DNA of 64,000 nucleotides. Origin: Portulaca oleracea. Lineage: Eukaryota > Streptophyta > Magnoliopsida > Caryophyllales > Portulacaceae. This document shows positions 23,233 to 34,734 of this stretch, in pieces. Made by a program: the position numbers and the translations under genes. The stretch is from positions 25,153,594 to 25,217,593 of the forward strand of contig CM055881.1 in the NCBI GenBank assembly GCA_029582165.1, in the 5' to 3' direction. The notes beneath the pieces were generated by a model. That model was not told the DNA's origin. It worked only from the letters and a program-made list of their open reading frames with translations, and made no database searches. Positions within the stretch are counted from its first letter, which is position 1; every line of letters starts with the position of its first letter.

Positions 23233-23644
23233 GAAAATTCTACCATAGTTGAATTTATTTTCAACTATGATAGTTGAAAATTTTATTGCATTCATTTATA
23301 AAAATTAAATCATATTTTTAAAAAGATTTATATCCTCATAAACATGGTTAATTATTTTATAAGTTATTTTGATCAACCTACATTGATTTTGAATTTTTAT
23401 GGTAAAATTAGTGGTCTTTTCACTTTTCAACTACAATAGTTGAAAAAAAGTCAACTATGGTAGAATTTCCTTTAAAATATTCAATTTTGTAAAAAGTTAT
23501 AACTTTAACATATATATTTCCTTATTGTAACAAGTCTTATGGTAAATATATATATGAATTTTAATTTTTAATGATAAAATTAAGGGTAATTATACATTTC
23601 AACTACCATAGTTGAAAATAAATTCAATTATGGTAGAATCTCCC
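23233..23644. mobile_element. MITE with 10 bp target duplication
   Basis: 412 bp; exact TTTACATTTT duplication at 23223-23232 and 23645-23654. Inverted ends carry GATTCTACCATA and TTGAATTTATTTTCAACTAT. A further copy of the right-end motif (near 23440-23470) inside suggests an internal duplication or nested copy. A 9-11 bp duplication fits the Mutator group. Confidence 0.75.
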
Positions 23645-23654
23645 TTTACATTTT

Positions 23655-24574
23655 CCCCTTTTGATAATTAACATGTGGATCAAAGGTCCTTCAGAAACGT
23701 ATTTGTAGACGGAATGTCGTGTATGTTGCCTTGATCGCACACTTCCATCTAGGTGGAACTGAGTCTGGAGTAACAATTCAGTTTGGTTTTGAGTTGATTT
23801 AGTTAAGATGAGATGTGTTGTATTTACTAGGGTCATTACAAGAGCACCAGGGGTAGTATTTGAAAACTGTATTCTACCTGAAGTTTCATTCTGAATGAAT
23901 GTTTGTGATCATTTAGGAGTATGGTTTGGTCCCCCTATATTTACATCAGTAACTATTATTCAGTGGAGCACACACTCCAGCAGCAGCAGACTTCTCTGAC
24001 TTTCTGAGTCGGTAGTTATTGCACAACCAGGGGAGGGGGGGGGGGGGGTACCCAGTTAAGTAGCTGGTGTGGCGATGATGAATGATGAATCCAGATTACA
24101 GGTTAATATTATTGGTTTACTGATGAGTCAGTAACATGATTTAGAGATATGTGGTAGATGATACCTAGGGTTACTGATGTATTTTGGCACTTTGATGACA
24201 TATTTTACAACCTAAATTATCCCAACCAAACAGAAACAATTTAGAAAGCTTAAACCCCAAAAGCTAATGATAAAATGAAGAGGGTATTGAATTCCTTCGA
24301 GTAGGACAATCAGTGTGTTTGTGGCAGTGGGAGTTGTTCTTCTGGTTTTGATGGATATGAATTTTATTGCAATCACAGACTTTGAAGTGGTTTTTAATTG
24401 CCTCCCAAATTGCCAGTTGTAGGAGCAGAACAGAGCAGAGTGGATCCCACTATGGTAGCTTCCATTGTCTCTTCCAGTTGCAGTATCTGCCTTCTGCCAT
24501 GCTGCCCTCCTGGATTTGGGTTTTTCTTTCGAATTATAACTATTAGTGTATACTCCCTCTCTTTTTATTTTTTT
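23655..24574. other. Intergenic, nothing recognised except a G run
   Basis: No supported gene. A G-rich run of about 17 Gs with one A lies near 24029-24048. A short frame at 24398-24589 has no recognisable domain. Confidence 0.4.
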
Positions 24575-24917
24575 TGGATTATTAGATGATAATACACTAA
24601 ACTTTAGTGGATATTGGACAATAATGCACTATACATTTTTTTTTTGGGACTCTAATATACTGAACTTTGAAGGTATTGGATAATAATGCACTCAGACCAA
24701 TTCAGCTGGTGGTTGACGTAGTGACTGTCCTACTTTGAGGTGTCGTTTTTCTATTTTTTTTTTCAGAAAAAATGTTTTTTGTGTAAGAAAGTACACATAA
24801 ACAAGATGAGTAATATATTTTTTTTTAGAAAAAATAGAAAAGCGACACCTCAGAGTAGGACAATCACTACCTATGTCCAATACCCCTAAACTTCAGTGTA
24901 TTATCATCCAAAAATCT
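24575..24917. mobile_element. Fold-back MITE
   Basis: Long inverted repeat: GATGATAATACACTAAACTTTAG and GACTGTCCTACTTTGAGGTGTCG on the left match, inverted, CGACACCTCAGAGTAGGACAATC and CACTGAAGTTTAGGGG-type sequence on the right. The phrase 'ggtattggataataatgcac' recurs in the MITE at 60820-61342 and at 32935-32977, so these belong to one family. No clear target duplication. Confidence 0.55.
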
Positions 24918-24972
24918 TTTTTTATTTAATTGTTGCCCCATTTTTCATGTCGTGAACTTTGACCGTTAACTT

Positions 24973-25462
24973 TTTGAAAATTAGATTCTAATAATCCCTA
25001 CTTTCACCTTTTTTATGTCAACAATCCTTATTTTATTTTTGTATTTTGGCAGTCAAAACAAAAAATAAAATTGTATTCTAATAGGACGCTACCAAGTCAA
25101 GTGGTGATGACTCAATGGTTTGCTGATGTGTATAGTCGAGAGTGTTTTATCAAGAATTCGGATCACTAGAATATAATCAACTATGAAATGTGACCACCAA
25201 AATACAATATATATGCCAATGATATTACTAGAATACAATAGAAATTTAAATGGTATCACTAGAATACAACTAAAATAATAATTTCTTGGTCAAACATACT
25301 TTCATCAGTACACGTTAGCAAACCACCGACTTACCGCCACTTGATTCGGTGGCGTCCTATCAAAGTACAATTTTTTTTTGGCCACCATAATACAAAGACA
25401 AAGTAGAACTTATTGGTATACAAAAGGTGAAAATAAGGATTATTAGTATCCAATTTGATTCA
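24973..25462. mobile_element. MITE related to the one at 19040
   Basis: Left end GAAAATTAGATTCTAATAATCC; right end, inverted, AATTGGATACTAATAATCC. Both share the AATTAGATTCTAATAATC word with 19040-19572. It contains an inner inverted repeat (AGGACGCTACCAAGTCAAGTGG against CCACTTGATTCGGTGGCGTCCT). No clean target duplication. Confidence 0.5.
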
Positions 25463-25723
25463 TCATATAAAATTGATACTGTTAGATTCGTACATAAAAA
25501 TACTTTTAGAAAATACAAAATTAAAATTTTCTAATAAATTATTACATGAAAAATTATTTAATAAAGATGAACCTTGAAAAGCGTGAAAATTAGTTATTTA
25601 GAAACAGAGGGAGTACAAAACAACTATAGTAGCCTTTTTTGTTTTTTAAGAGTGCGTTTGGTGCCGAGGAAAATCATTTTTCAAATAATGATTTTTTTCA
25701 TTTTCAAGTGTTTGACGGCTGAT

Positions 25724-25987
25724 GCCCCGTTCTTTTATACGGCTGGCTGCGGTGTGGTGAGGTGCGGTGTGGAAGAAATGTGGTGGATTGTGGTGTGTTG
25801 GGAAAAGTTGTGGTGGATTGTGATGGATTGGGGAAAGTTGTAGTGTGGTGGAATATGGAAACTTTAGCTTTTAATAAAAAGATAAATTAAATTAGAAAAA
25901 GTAGATTGTGGTGGGTTGTGGTAGAATATGGAAAGTTGCGATGCGGTGTGACACCGCAGCCTGCTAGTTGCGTAAAAGAACGGGGCC
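25724..25987. mobile_element. MITE with GCCCCGTTCTTTTA ends
   Basis: About 264 bp. Left GCCCCGTTCTTTTATACGG and right (inverted) GGCCCCGTTCTTTTACGC, each followed by a GGCTGCGGTGTG-type word. The interior is GTGGATTGTGGTG-rich. It appears inserted in, or next to, another element end (GTGCGTTTGGTGCCGAGGAAAA at about 25653). No target duplication seen. Confidence 0.6.
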
Positions 25988-26010
25988 TAAGAAATGGGGA
26001 AAATTATACA

Positions 26011-28015
26011 ACTACAACAACAACAACTTCCCAGGTTGCATGTTTGAGCGCGGTTTGGGGGATCTTAATGTAGGCAGTCTTTTCCCCATGAACAAACGTT
26101 CATGGAGAGACTGATTCCGACGGATCCATAGCGTAAAATAGAGGAGAAACTTTTAGGATAGAACTACATACCAACGTGTTGCGAGTGGATAAGAAAGAGC
26201 GAACAAGTACCTGCACAAGAAAAACAAAAACAAGCCAAAAGACAAAAGACTAGCTTGAAACACCAACATCCTTCCTCACCCTACGACCTTAATACTAGCC
26301 CGCCAAGTCCTCCTATCTAGAGTCATGTCCTCCACTAAACCTAGGTGCCTTAGATCCTCTCTTATCACCTCTCTCATATATTTTTTAGGTCTCTCACGCC
26401 CACGACGACCTTGGGGTATCCCTAGCCCTTCGCACCTCCTTACGGGAGCATCCTCACTTCTCCTATGGACATGCCCAAACCATCTCAGTCTAGTCTCTCG
26501 CAATTTTTCCTCAAGGGGAGCTACCTCTAGTTTGGATCGACAAACTGATAAGTGCTTCTTGTATATATGAATACTTGGTTGTTTTGATGAGAATTTGGGA
26601 AATATTTGATTTGATTGTGTTATTTTATACCCGAATTTCCCATATTACACTTGGTTTGGAGTTTGGTGAGTTTTGTAGGGAATTTGTGAAGAATCGATGT
26701 AAACCGAGCCCAAAAAGCAAGTCTAGATCCAAGTTATGAGCTTAAAGGACCAAGAAGTGAGGTGTTGGATCATCCAAGGCCCAAACAATGGCCCAAAGTA
26801 CCCCTAGGCTCGAAACAAGCAGTGACACGGGTGCCCCAGGAAGAGCACGGGTCGTGTCTATGGCCAGAGAGCGAGAAAATTCAACAAGGAAGCTGACACG
26901 GTCCGTGTCACAGGGAGCACGGTCCGTGTCACATGGGGCACGGTCCGTGCCTACCCTGGCACGGTCCGTGTCTCTCCTGTCTTTTCATTTTCGGCGGTTT
27001 TGAAGTGATGTTTGCCTATATTATGGGGATTTCTGGCCGAGAAAGAGGATCAATCATCCACCATCATCCATTTCATGCCCTAATCATATCATTCATCATC
27101 CATATTCCATTCCACCATTGAAGATTGAGAGAAGATTGAAGATCGAAGAGCATCTTGAATACATTTTGAAGTGGAGGAGCAAAAGTCTTCCATTGTTGAT
27201 TCCTAGCAAGTTTGTTCTTCACTTTGGTTTATTTCTCATTCTCTCATAGATTTTCATATGCTTTCTAGACTAGATTTTAATTGCTTTGTAGTTTTAAACA
27301 TGAATTGTGAGTAGTTCTTTTAGTTTAGGGTATGAACCTTTGAAGTTGCTTGACGAATTGACTTTGTTGGATTGAATAATCATGAATTTAGTTTGTTTCA
27401 ATCTATTTGGTCTTTGAATTGAATTGTTATTGCTTTTGCTTGATCACCAATTGCATGTTAATAGGTTGTTGGATGAAGTACCGAAAGGAGAAGTTTGATT
27501 ACCCGAAAACCTAGATTGAACTAGTTAAAATTGTCTAGACGTAGAAGTTTTAACTAGGGTTCTTGAGATAATTTGATCTTTAACCTTGACTAAATCGAAA
27601 TAACCACAAAAGTAGGTGTATGGTTAGTCTTGGCAATTCGCTCTAGTGGCAAAATCTCATTGCGAAGTATTCTATGCGATCATCGAACCCTGATCGTGCA
27701 AATTAATGAAATGAAAGTTCAATCCACATCGTTGATTCGTTATTTGACTTAGGTTTCATTCCCTGAACGCCTTTTTACCTTGATTAAATTCGAAAAGTTT
27801 GTGTGAATAACCTTTTGTTTAGTTCTTGATTGTGATTAGATTTAGAATTAGTTGTTTCAAACAAAAAAACGGATCGACATAGCGATCAATTAGGAGGCTA
27901 GTTCAGTGCGTTGAAAGGAAAAGTCCCTGTGGGATCGACCTTGATATTTACTACACGTACACCCGTGCGCTTGCGGCCTATCACAAACATCATTCTTAAT
28001 CCTATTTTCTCAGGT
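26011..28015 (-). pseudogene. RTE-type LINE 3' end, split by a solo LTR
   Basis: The minus strand encodes the C-terminus typical of RTE LINE ORF2: ENRIKNDVC (27989-28015), then after the solo LTR RSKLEVAPLEEKLRETRLRWFGHV and DMTLDRRTWRASIKVVG, stop near 26276. The 3' end (low coordinates, about 26011) ends in TTGTTGTTGTTG-type trinucleotide repeats, as RTE elements do instead of poly(A). Only the tail remains. Removing 26546-27983 and one CAAAC restores the frame, so the LTR insertion is certain. Confidence 0.85.
26546..27983 (+). repeat. Solo LTR with palindrome array
   Basis: 1,438 bp, TGATAAGTGC ... CCTATCA ends, 5 bp duplication CAAAC at 26541-26545 and 27984-27988. No internal element sequence, so it arose by LTR-LTR recombination. 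It has six GC-rich sites with core CACGG(T/G)(C)CGTG between 26824 and 26972, four of them exact CACGGTCCGTG, then a TATA-like CTATATTATGG near 27017. It has nearly the same length and matching end structure as the solo LTR at 34083-41519. Confidence 0.88.
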
Positions 28016-28855
28016 CAAACCTTAAAAAAGTCCAATTTTTTGGTCCATGTTAATTATCGCGACCCAAATTCCTTCCGTTTGCTCCTATCTCTCCTAGAGA
28101 CAATTCATTTCTCATCTGGTTCCTCTTTCTCTCTTTTCCTTTTTCTCTCGCATTCAGCCCAAGAGAGGTATGTGTGTTTGTATATATCCACCAAATAAAT
28201 GGAAATATCACTTGAAAATCTATCTTCCTAAAAACCATTTTACAAGGAAAACTATTTTCTTAAAAATTGATTTTTGTTGAGCAAATTGAAAAGAAAAGAC
28301 TTAAACATGAATTGAGTTCACTGTCTTTAAGGAGTTATTTGCTCTTTATTACTCAAATGCTCACTAGATTAGCAAATATCCCTTCAGGATTACTTAAACT
28401 TTGTAAAAACTCGAATGAGCAAAATCTGAGAACTCCCTCACGTCTCTATGAATTAAAATGTTAAAGGAAGAGAGAGAGAAAGAGAGGTTATCAACACTTG
28501 GCTACGCAATTTTGAATAAAATTGTCTCCTCTTATCCAAGAAATTGATTTCCAAATAAATTTATAATTAATTATTTATATAAACCAAATCAAATAAATAA
28601 TAAAACGAAAATTATTTAGTGTAGTTAAGTACACTATATGTTCCGTGTTCTGGCATCGTGCACAAGGGTGCAAAGTATTATGTGCCACCTAATATGCCAT
28701 CAAAAGCCGGCAACCGATACACACACGTATACCAATAGTAGCCCATTAGTTGAGTATTAGTCCAAGCAGTACTCCCTATTATAAACTAGTGAAAGTTTTC
28801 TCCACTACTAATATAGGACTTTTCACCTTTCATTCTCTCTACTTTCAAATACCAA
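28016..28855. other. Intergenic, fragments only
   Basis: No supported gene. Near 28200-28290 are GGAAAATnnTTTTC words like those at the ends of the element 28856-30034, probably a fragment of that family. Confidence 0.35.
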
Positions 28856-30034
28856 GGGCGTGTTTGGTAGGGGAAAACACTTTCTTGAAAAATGTTTTTT
28901 TCAATTTTCTAGTGTTTGGTACAAAAAAAGTTTGGAAAATTATTTTCAAAGAAAATCATTTTCCGCTAAAGAAAGGAAATTGATTTCCATTGTTCAACCT
29001 AGAAAAAATACTTTTGCCCTTGATTGATAGATTGATTTTCACTACTAAATCTAACTGAAATTTAAGGGCGAAATTCAACTTCAACGGTTTGGCTCGAAAT
29101 TTTGTAATACGATTGAATTGATCGATTGAAGTTCAAATATGAATTTTTGGTTCTAATATTTTATCTATGAACATTTATCACGATATATACTAACATTTTT
29201 TGTCACTAAAACTAACTGAAACTTTAAAAAAAAAAATTCAAACTTAACTATTTGAATGGGAAACTTTATGATATGATAGTATGAAGTAAAAATAATCTCA
29301 AACATGAAATTTGAGCTCAAAATATTTTTACTTGTAACATATATCGCCGCTTTTGTCGACATTATTTTGCTGTTAAATAATACTGAAATTTAAGAGCAAA
29401 TTCAATTTCATCGATTTATCTTGAAACTTTACAATAAAATAGAAATTATTAAAAAAAAGCTCATAAATAAATTTTGAGCACCAAATATTTTCATTTATAA
29501 CAAATATTGTTGTTTTTATATCGACATTTTTTGCTATTAAAAATGACTGAAACATAAGAGCAAAATTTAATTCATCGGTTTGTCTCGAAATTTTACAATA
29601 TGATAGAATTGATTAAGAAAAGCTCAAATATGAATTTTGAGCTCAAAATATTTTTACATGATAACATTTATCGCAACATATATCAACATTTTTTTTGTCA
29701 TTAAAAATAACTAAAACTTTAAAGCAAAATTCAAATTTAGATGTTTGAATCGAAAGTTTTTATACTATAGTAGGATGGAGTAGAAAAAAAAGCTCAAATA
29801 TAAATTTTGAGTTACAAATATTTTCATGTTACATATATCGCCACTTATGTCGACATATATGTTCATTTTCGGAAAAACAATTTATCTCTTACCAAACAAG
29901 GGGAAATTTGACATAGAAAACCATTTTCCTTGGAAATCATTTCTCTTGGAAAACGATTTCCTCCGAAATCATTTTCTTTCCAGCTTAACAGACTCCAAAA
30001 CTATCAACCATTTTCACTTGCACCAAACATAACC
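28856..30034. mobile_element. DNA-transposon-like element filled with a 165 bp tandem repeat
   Basis: Left end GGGCGTGTTTGGTAGGGGAAAA; right end inverted GGTTATGTTTGGTGCAAGTGAAAA. The ends share GTGTTTGGT-type sequence seen in many plant hAT-related MITEs. Inside are five units of about 158-169 bp (unit starts near 29055, 29213, 29382, 29546, 29710), each with a CTGAAA(T/C)TTAA, a 'catcGGTTTG(T/G)CTCGAAATTTTACAATATGATAG' type block and TATCGC(A/C)ACATATA. No transposase and no target duplication seen. Confidence 0.5.
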
Positions 30035-30284
30035 TAAAAAACACGGGCAATAAATGGATCAAATATAGAGTGGAATTTAGTTGCCCATCTCGCAATGCAC
30101 CAACCGTAAAACATCATCAAGAACGATGGACATTAAGGGCATGTGAATTTCAGTGGTAAGTGATAGGTATGGTAAATGTTACTTTTGATAAATTTTGGTA
30201 ATTTCTGGTAGTTTTCTGTAACATCTGGTAAATTTTGGTAAGTTTATATAAGTTTAGATATATTTTCGGAAATATGATATGTTA

Positions 30285-30825
30285 AATATAAAAAATGAAT
30301 AAATTTTAAATTTTAAAATTTTAAAAGTAAAAAAAAATAATAATAAATTAAAATTAAAAAGTTTATAAAATTAAAAATTAAAATTTAAAAATTAAAAAAT
30401 TTTAAAATTTTAAAAACTAAAATTTTAAAATTAAAAATTTTAAAAATTCGCAAATTTAAAAAATTTAAAAATTGGAAAATTCAAAAAATTCAGAAAAAAT
30501 AAAAAAAACTGAAAAATCAAAAAATTAATAATTAAAAATTAAGATAATTAAAGAGTAAAAAAAAGTAAAAACTAAAAAATTTAAAAAATTTAAAAATTGA
30601 AAAATTGAAAACAATAAAAATTAAAAAAATAAAATTTTTAAAAATAAAATTTTAATTTTCAATTTTAAAATGTTAAAATTTTAAAAAATTAAAAATTAAA
30701 AATTAAATATTAAAAAAATAAAAACTAAAAAGTGTAATTAAAAAATTTAAAATGAAAAAAATTTAAATTTAAACATAAAAAGTAAAAAAATAAAAAAAAA
30801 TAAGAATTATTACTTTTTTTTTCTC
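30285..30825. repeat. AT-only low-complexity tract
   Basis: About 540 bp built almost only of AAATTTTAAA / AAATTAAAAATT words with very few G or C. A like tract forms the core of the MITE at 47831-48756. Confidence 0.8.
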
Positions 30826-31230
30826 TCTTAAAGTTGGTTTGCAAAGGTTACTTTTGGGTCCTTTTTATCTTGTTTGGCTTCCAAATTATTTTTTTTAAAA
30901 AATTTTTTTGTGGGTCCTCAGAAACCAGCCTTAGCTAAGAACTTGAACACAGTTTAAATAAAACATAATGAATATGTAAACTTCGCGGGTAAGTCCACTT
31001 GTGGGGTAAGTGCATTTGTGGACTTGAACACACCTAAGAGTATCATGAAGGAGAGACTTTTCAAACTTGCTGTTGAAGTTAAACAAGCCCTAAACAAATA
31101 GTAAATATAATGATTGTATAGGAATGCTTGTATGTTTATTGTTTTATTTGGTTTTTCCTTAAAGACATGTTAGGTACCTAATTTTGAAACCATGTGTGGG
31201 GTATGATAATAAAATACTATGAGCATTGCC

Positions 31231-31233
<3 letters not shown>

Positions 31234-31275
<42 letters not shown>
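31234..31275. repeat. (TA)n microsatellite
   Basis: About 21 uninterrupted TA units between GCCGCCA and TCCGCC. Open frames across it are translation artefacts. Confidence 0.95.
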
Positions 31276-31278
<3 letters not shown>

Positions 31279-31389
31279 CCACACACACATATAGTCGATA
31301 AATAAGCCCAAATTAGTGTATTGGTTATTATTGAAAACAATGTTGCTACAAAACAAGGACCATTCACAATGACATTGTAGTTGCAAAAA

Positions 31390-31840
31390 AAAGGTTACAT
31401 GTGCATTCCATCTTATAACAAGACTACTGTAGAAAATATCATTTCAGGCAACTATAATGTCGTTGCAAAAGATGCGATGTGAGCATTGCAACTTACTGCA
31501 ACAATACAGTTGTTGCCGATGATCTAATACTTGGCAACGACATTGTTGTCGTTATAATTTTGCTACATGTATTGCAACGACATTTTGTTGTTGCCAAATA
31601 AACTAAATTTGGGATGCTTGGCGAAGATAATTGGCAACGACATCTTATTTGCAACGCCTTCTGTTGTTGCGAAATACAACTTTTTGGCAACGACACAAGT
31701 CGTTGAGGGTGTCTTTTGCAACGCTATGGCACCAACGACCGTGCAACGACTTTTGTCGTTGCCGAAAACATTTATGGCAACGACTTGTGATCTCTAGCAA
31801 CGAAAAACGTCGTTGCCAAAAAAGGTTTTTAAGTGGTGTT
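31390..31840. repeat. CACTA-like subterminal repeat cluster
   Basis: More than ten direct and inverted copies of (G)GCAACGAC / GTCGTTGC over 450 bp. The right edge reads (inverted) CACTTAAAAACC followed by TTTTTTGGCAACGACG. Dense inverted 10-15 bp motifs next to a CACT terminus are typical of En/Spm (CACTA) ends. The opposite terminus and any transposase are absent from the window. Confidence 0.55.
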
Positions 31841-31882
31841 GGGATTGCTTGAAACACCTCCCGTTCCACCTTGAGGGGGGGC

Positions 31883-32087
31883 TGTGAAGACATAGTGAAG
31901 ATGAGCAAGACTCAAGATCAAGATCAAGATGATAAAAGAACCAAGATCCAAGATTCAGTTTTTATTTTTGCTGTTTTAGGTCAATAGTTTTAGTATAAAT
32001 ACTCCCTTGTTTGATCCTTTTAATATAGATTGTAATCTCTTTTCTTAATGTAATCTACTATTTTTGGACATAAGCCATTGATTCACA
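31883..32087 (+). repeat. Short LTR with polypurine tract
   Basis: 205 bp, TGTGAAGAC ... TGATTCACA ends. It is preceded by TTGAGGGGGGGC, a polypurine tract, and contains AGTATAAATACTCCC (TATA-like). It looks like a copia-type 3' LTR, but no pol remains upstream. Confidence 0.5.
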
Positions 32088-32935
32088 GAATGGGAAAGTG
32101 TTCCATAAAATAATAGGAACAAGAGGGAGGGAGGGAGAGAAAGTGGAGTGCGTAAAATAATAAGGAAAAATGTTTTTTTCTTTTTTTGAGAGAAGGAAAA
32201 ATGATTAGGAGCACGTAAAATAATAAGTAAAAATTATTCTTTTTAGGAGCACGTAAATTATTTTTTATTTTTGCTATTTTAGGTCAATAGTTTTTTTTTT
32301 TTTTGGGATATTGGATGACAATATACTCACCTTTGGGGTTATTGGATTGTAATATACTGACTTTTACTATTAGACAACAATATCCCTGACATTTATCCTT
32401 AGGTGAGATTATTATACCAACAGTGACTAAGAGGGTGATGACCGGTTAATTGGTCTCGGTTCTGACGTGATAGGCGGAGGGAAAATAACCGGCCCTTACC
32501 TAATAACCCTGTTAACTCCTCTGTTTTTCTCACTAACCTACGTAAAAAAAAAAATCGGCCCTAACACAATGACTAACGGGGTGGTGAACCGATCTTCGTA
32601 CTGACGTGAAACACAACTAACTAATGTCTTGTAATATGGGTTAGTGTGAAAAACTAAGAGGTGAATGAGGTTATTGGCTTGAGACAATTTTTTTCCCTTC
32701 GCCAGCCATGTTAGCGTGCTGAAGAATGGTTCACCACCTCCTTAGTTAGTGTTGGTATAATAATGCCACATAGATATAAAGGTTAGAGATATTGCTGTCT
32801 AATAGTAAAAGTTGGTATATTACAATCCAACACCCCCAAATATTGGTATATTATCATCCAAAAACCCTTTTTTTTTTTAGAGAAGGAAAAATTATTTTTT
32901 TTTTACATATTTTCCTTTGATTATTTAAGGGTTTT
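32088..32935 (+). repeat. Dispersed repeat D, left copy (inverted copy at 61352-61510)
   Basis: Shared words with the minus strand of 61352-61510: AACAAGAGGGAGGGAG, CGTAAAATAATAAGGAAAAATG, GATTAGGAGCAC, AATAAGTAAAAATTATT and TTCCTTT.ATTATTTAAGGG. This copy is split by the MITE at 32305-32868. Both copies border a MITE whose other side is a LINE. Confidence 0.6.
32305..32868. mobile_element. MITE, same family as 48858-49416
   Basis: 564 bp; inverted ends GGG-TTGGATGA-AATATAC with long inverted sections (TGTAATATAC, CAATATCCCTGAC, ATTATTATACCAACAGTGAC on the left; mirrored on the right). Target duplication would be a T run and is uninformative. Interior words (GGTGATGACCGGT, GGGCCGATTTTTT inverted) are shared with 48858-49416. 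Confidence 0.75.
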
Positions 32936-32977
32936 TGGACTTAATACATTATACTTTGGTATATATTAGACAATAAT

Positions 32978-34082
32978 GCATACGACAGAGTGGAGTGGAA
33001 ATTCGAACACTTCCACTACCTCAGGAAACAGCCGAAAAATATCAAAAAAGGACACACGACCCTTACACTGAATATGAGTAAAGCATACGACAGAGTGGAG
33101 TGGAAATTCGTGGAGGATATGATGAGAGCCATGGGGTTCCATGAGGAGGTCACCCAACTAATTATAAACTGCATCTCATCGGTGCAGTACCAAGTGTTAG
33201 TGAATGGAACTCCCTCGGAGAACATTATTTCCTATCGGGGACTTCGATAGGGAGATCCTATATCACCCTACCTCTTTTTGATTTGTGCAGAAGGGTTGTC
33301 AGCTCTAATTCAACTAAACTTTTATAAGCTGCCTGCGCCAACAGTCGGGACAAGGTGGAACGAAAGTAGATCCATGGAATTAAGGTTGCAAGAAAGGCAC
33401 CAACAGTCTCACACATCTTCTTTGCGAACGATAGCATCCTCTTTGTGAGAACAAATAAGGAGAAGGCCATGACGGTTTTAGAGATGTTGAAAATATATGA
33501 AAGAGCGTCGGAACAAGTGATAAATGTGGAGAAATCAGAAGTTTCCTATGGTCGAAACGTGAGCGAACAATAGCAGAAGATGCTCCAAGAGAGACTGGGT
33601 TTTGAGGTGGTGGAAACTTATGGCCGTTATCTAGTACTACCTACATACATAGGGTGGTCGAAGAAAATGATATTCCTGGCAGTCCAGGACCGAGTGGGGA
33701 AGAAACTCAAGGGCTAGAAGGAACAACACTTGTTGAAGGCGGGGAAAGAGGTTCTCATCAAGTCCGTTGCACAGGTCGTTCCCACGTATACAATGCAATG
33801 CTTCCAATTACCGATCGATATATATAGGACGCTAGAGTGACAATGCCGCAAATTTTGGTGGGGGCATAGTGAGGACTGGAGCGACATAAACTGGATGGCG
33901 TGGGACAGGGTATGCGAGCCAAAGATACGAGGTGGCCTGGGATTCTGTCGCTTTCACTGTTTCAACAAAGCACTCTTGGCGAAACAGGCATGGAGACTCA
34001 TCCAACACCCAACAGCTCTGGCAGCAAGAGTGTTGAGCAGCCGCTATTACCCAGATGGCAACTTTTGGAAAGCATGGCTGGG
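32978..34082 (+). pseudogene. L1-type LINE A ORF2, part 1 (reverse transcriptase)
   Basis: 5'-truncated. Motifs: LNMSKAYDRVEWKFVEDMM (near 33067), GDPISPYLFLICAEGLSAL after a stop at about 33248, the active site region HIFFANDSILF (33411-33443) where the second-to-last catalytic Asp of F-A-D-D reads Asn, and GGLGFCRFHCFNKALLAKQAWRL (near 33930). Stops and frameshifts throughout. The left junction lies in a MITE fragment (32935-32977) and starts with a 28 bp sequence (32978-33005) repeated at 33083-33110. Interrupted at 34082 (TSD CTGGG 34078-34082) by a solo LTR; continues at 41525. Confidence 0.85.
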
Positions 34083-34734
34083 TGACAGACCTAAAAGTAT
34101 AATGTGTCTGTGTACCGCACGTGTACGGGTCTGTGTAGTAATAAAATATCATTCTCTCTCAGGGATTTGCGTTCAACCACGCACTGAACTAGTTTGCTAC
34201 AAAGAATGCTAGGTCGATCCAAGGGTTGTGGTATGATTTTCTAAACTAAACTAAGAAAGCAGGAAGTTTTTTTAGGACTTTTACCAATTAATTAAAAGCG
34301 TTCAAGGGAATCCACTCTAGGCAATCAATTAAATTATCAACAATCTCGGTGCAGGTAACAAGATAATTCGGGGTCTACAATCTTTCTAAGCCTTATAACT
34401 TCAATCTTTCGATCCTAGGTGAGTTACAGTGATTAGACTAAACATTATTTCTAAATATTTAATCTAATCAAAGATAAGAATCGATTATAAATTGACCCTA
34501 GGCAAGAATCATTATGTCTAACTATTTTCTAAACCTATTCAATCTATGCAATCCAATTCAAGACTCAAACTGTCGTCATGTTGTCAAGAATTTATTACCA
34601 AGTAAAGGCTCAAACTGTCATTCTGTTGCCAAATTACTATGACATACAATACACACAGATTAAACGAATAAAAGGATAACCTAACACCGAGATTGTATTC
34701 AAATTCAATCAATAGACATCGAGTTTATCCCCCA

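Noticed and set aside
26788..27121. Frame with repeated SVSQGARSVSHGARSV
   Set aside because: Translation of the CACGGTCCGTG array in the solo LTR, not a protein repeat.
31159..31386. Open frames over (TA)n encoding YIYIYI
   Set aside because: Microsatellite translation; no coding evidence.
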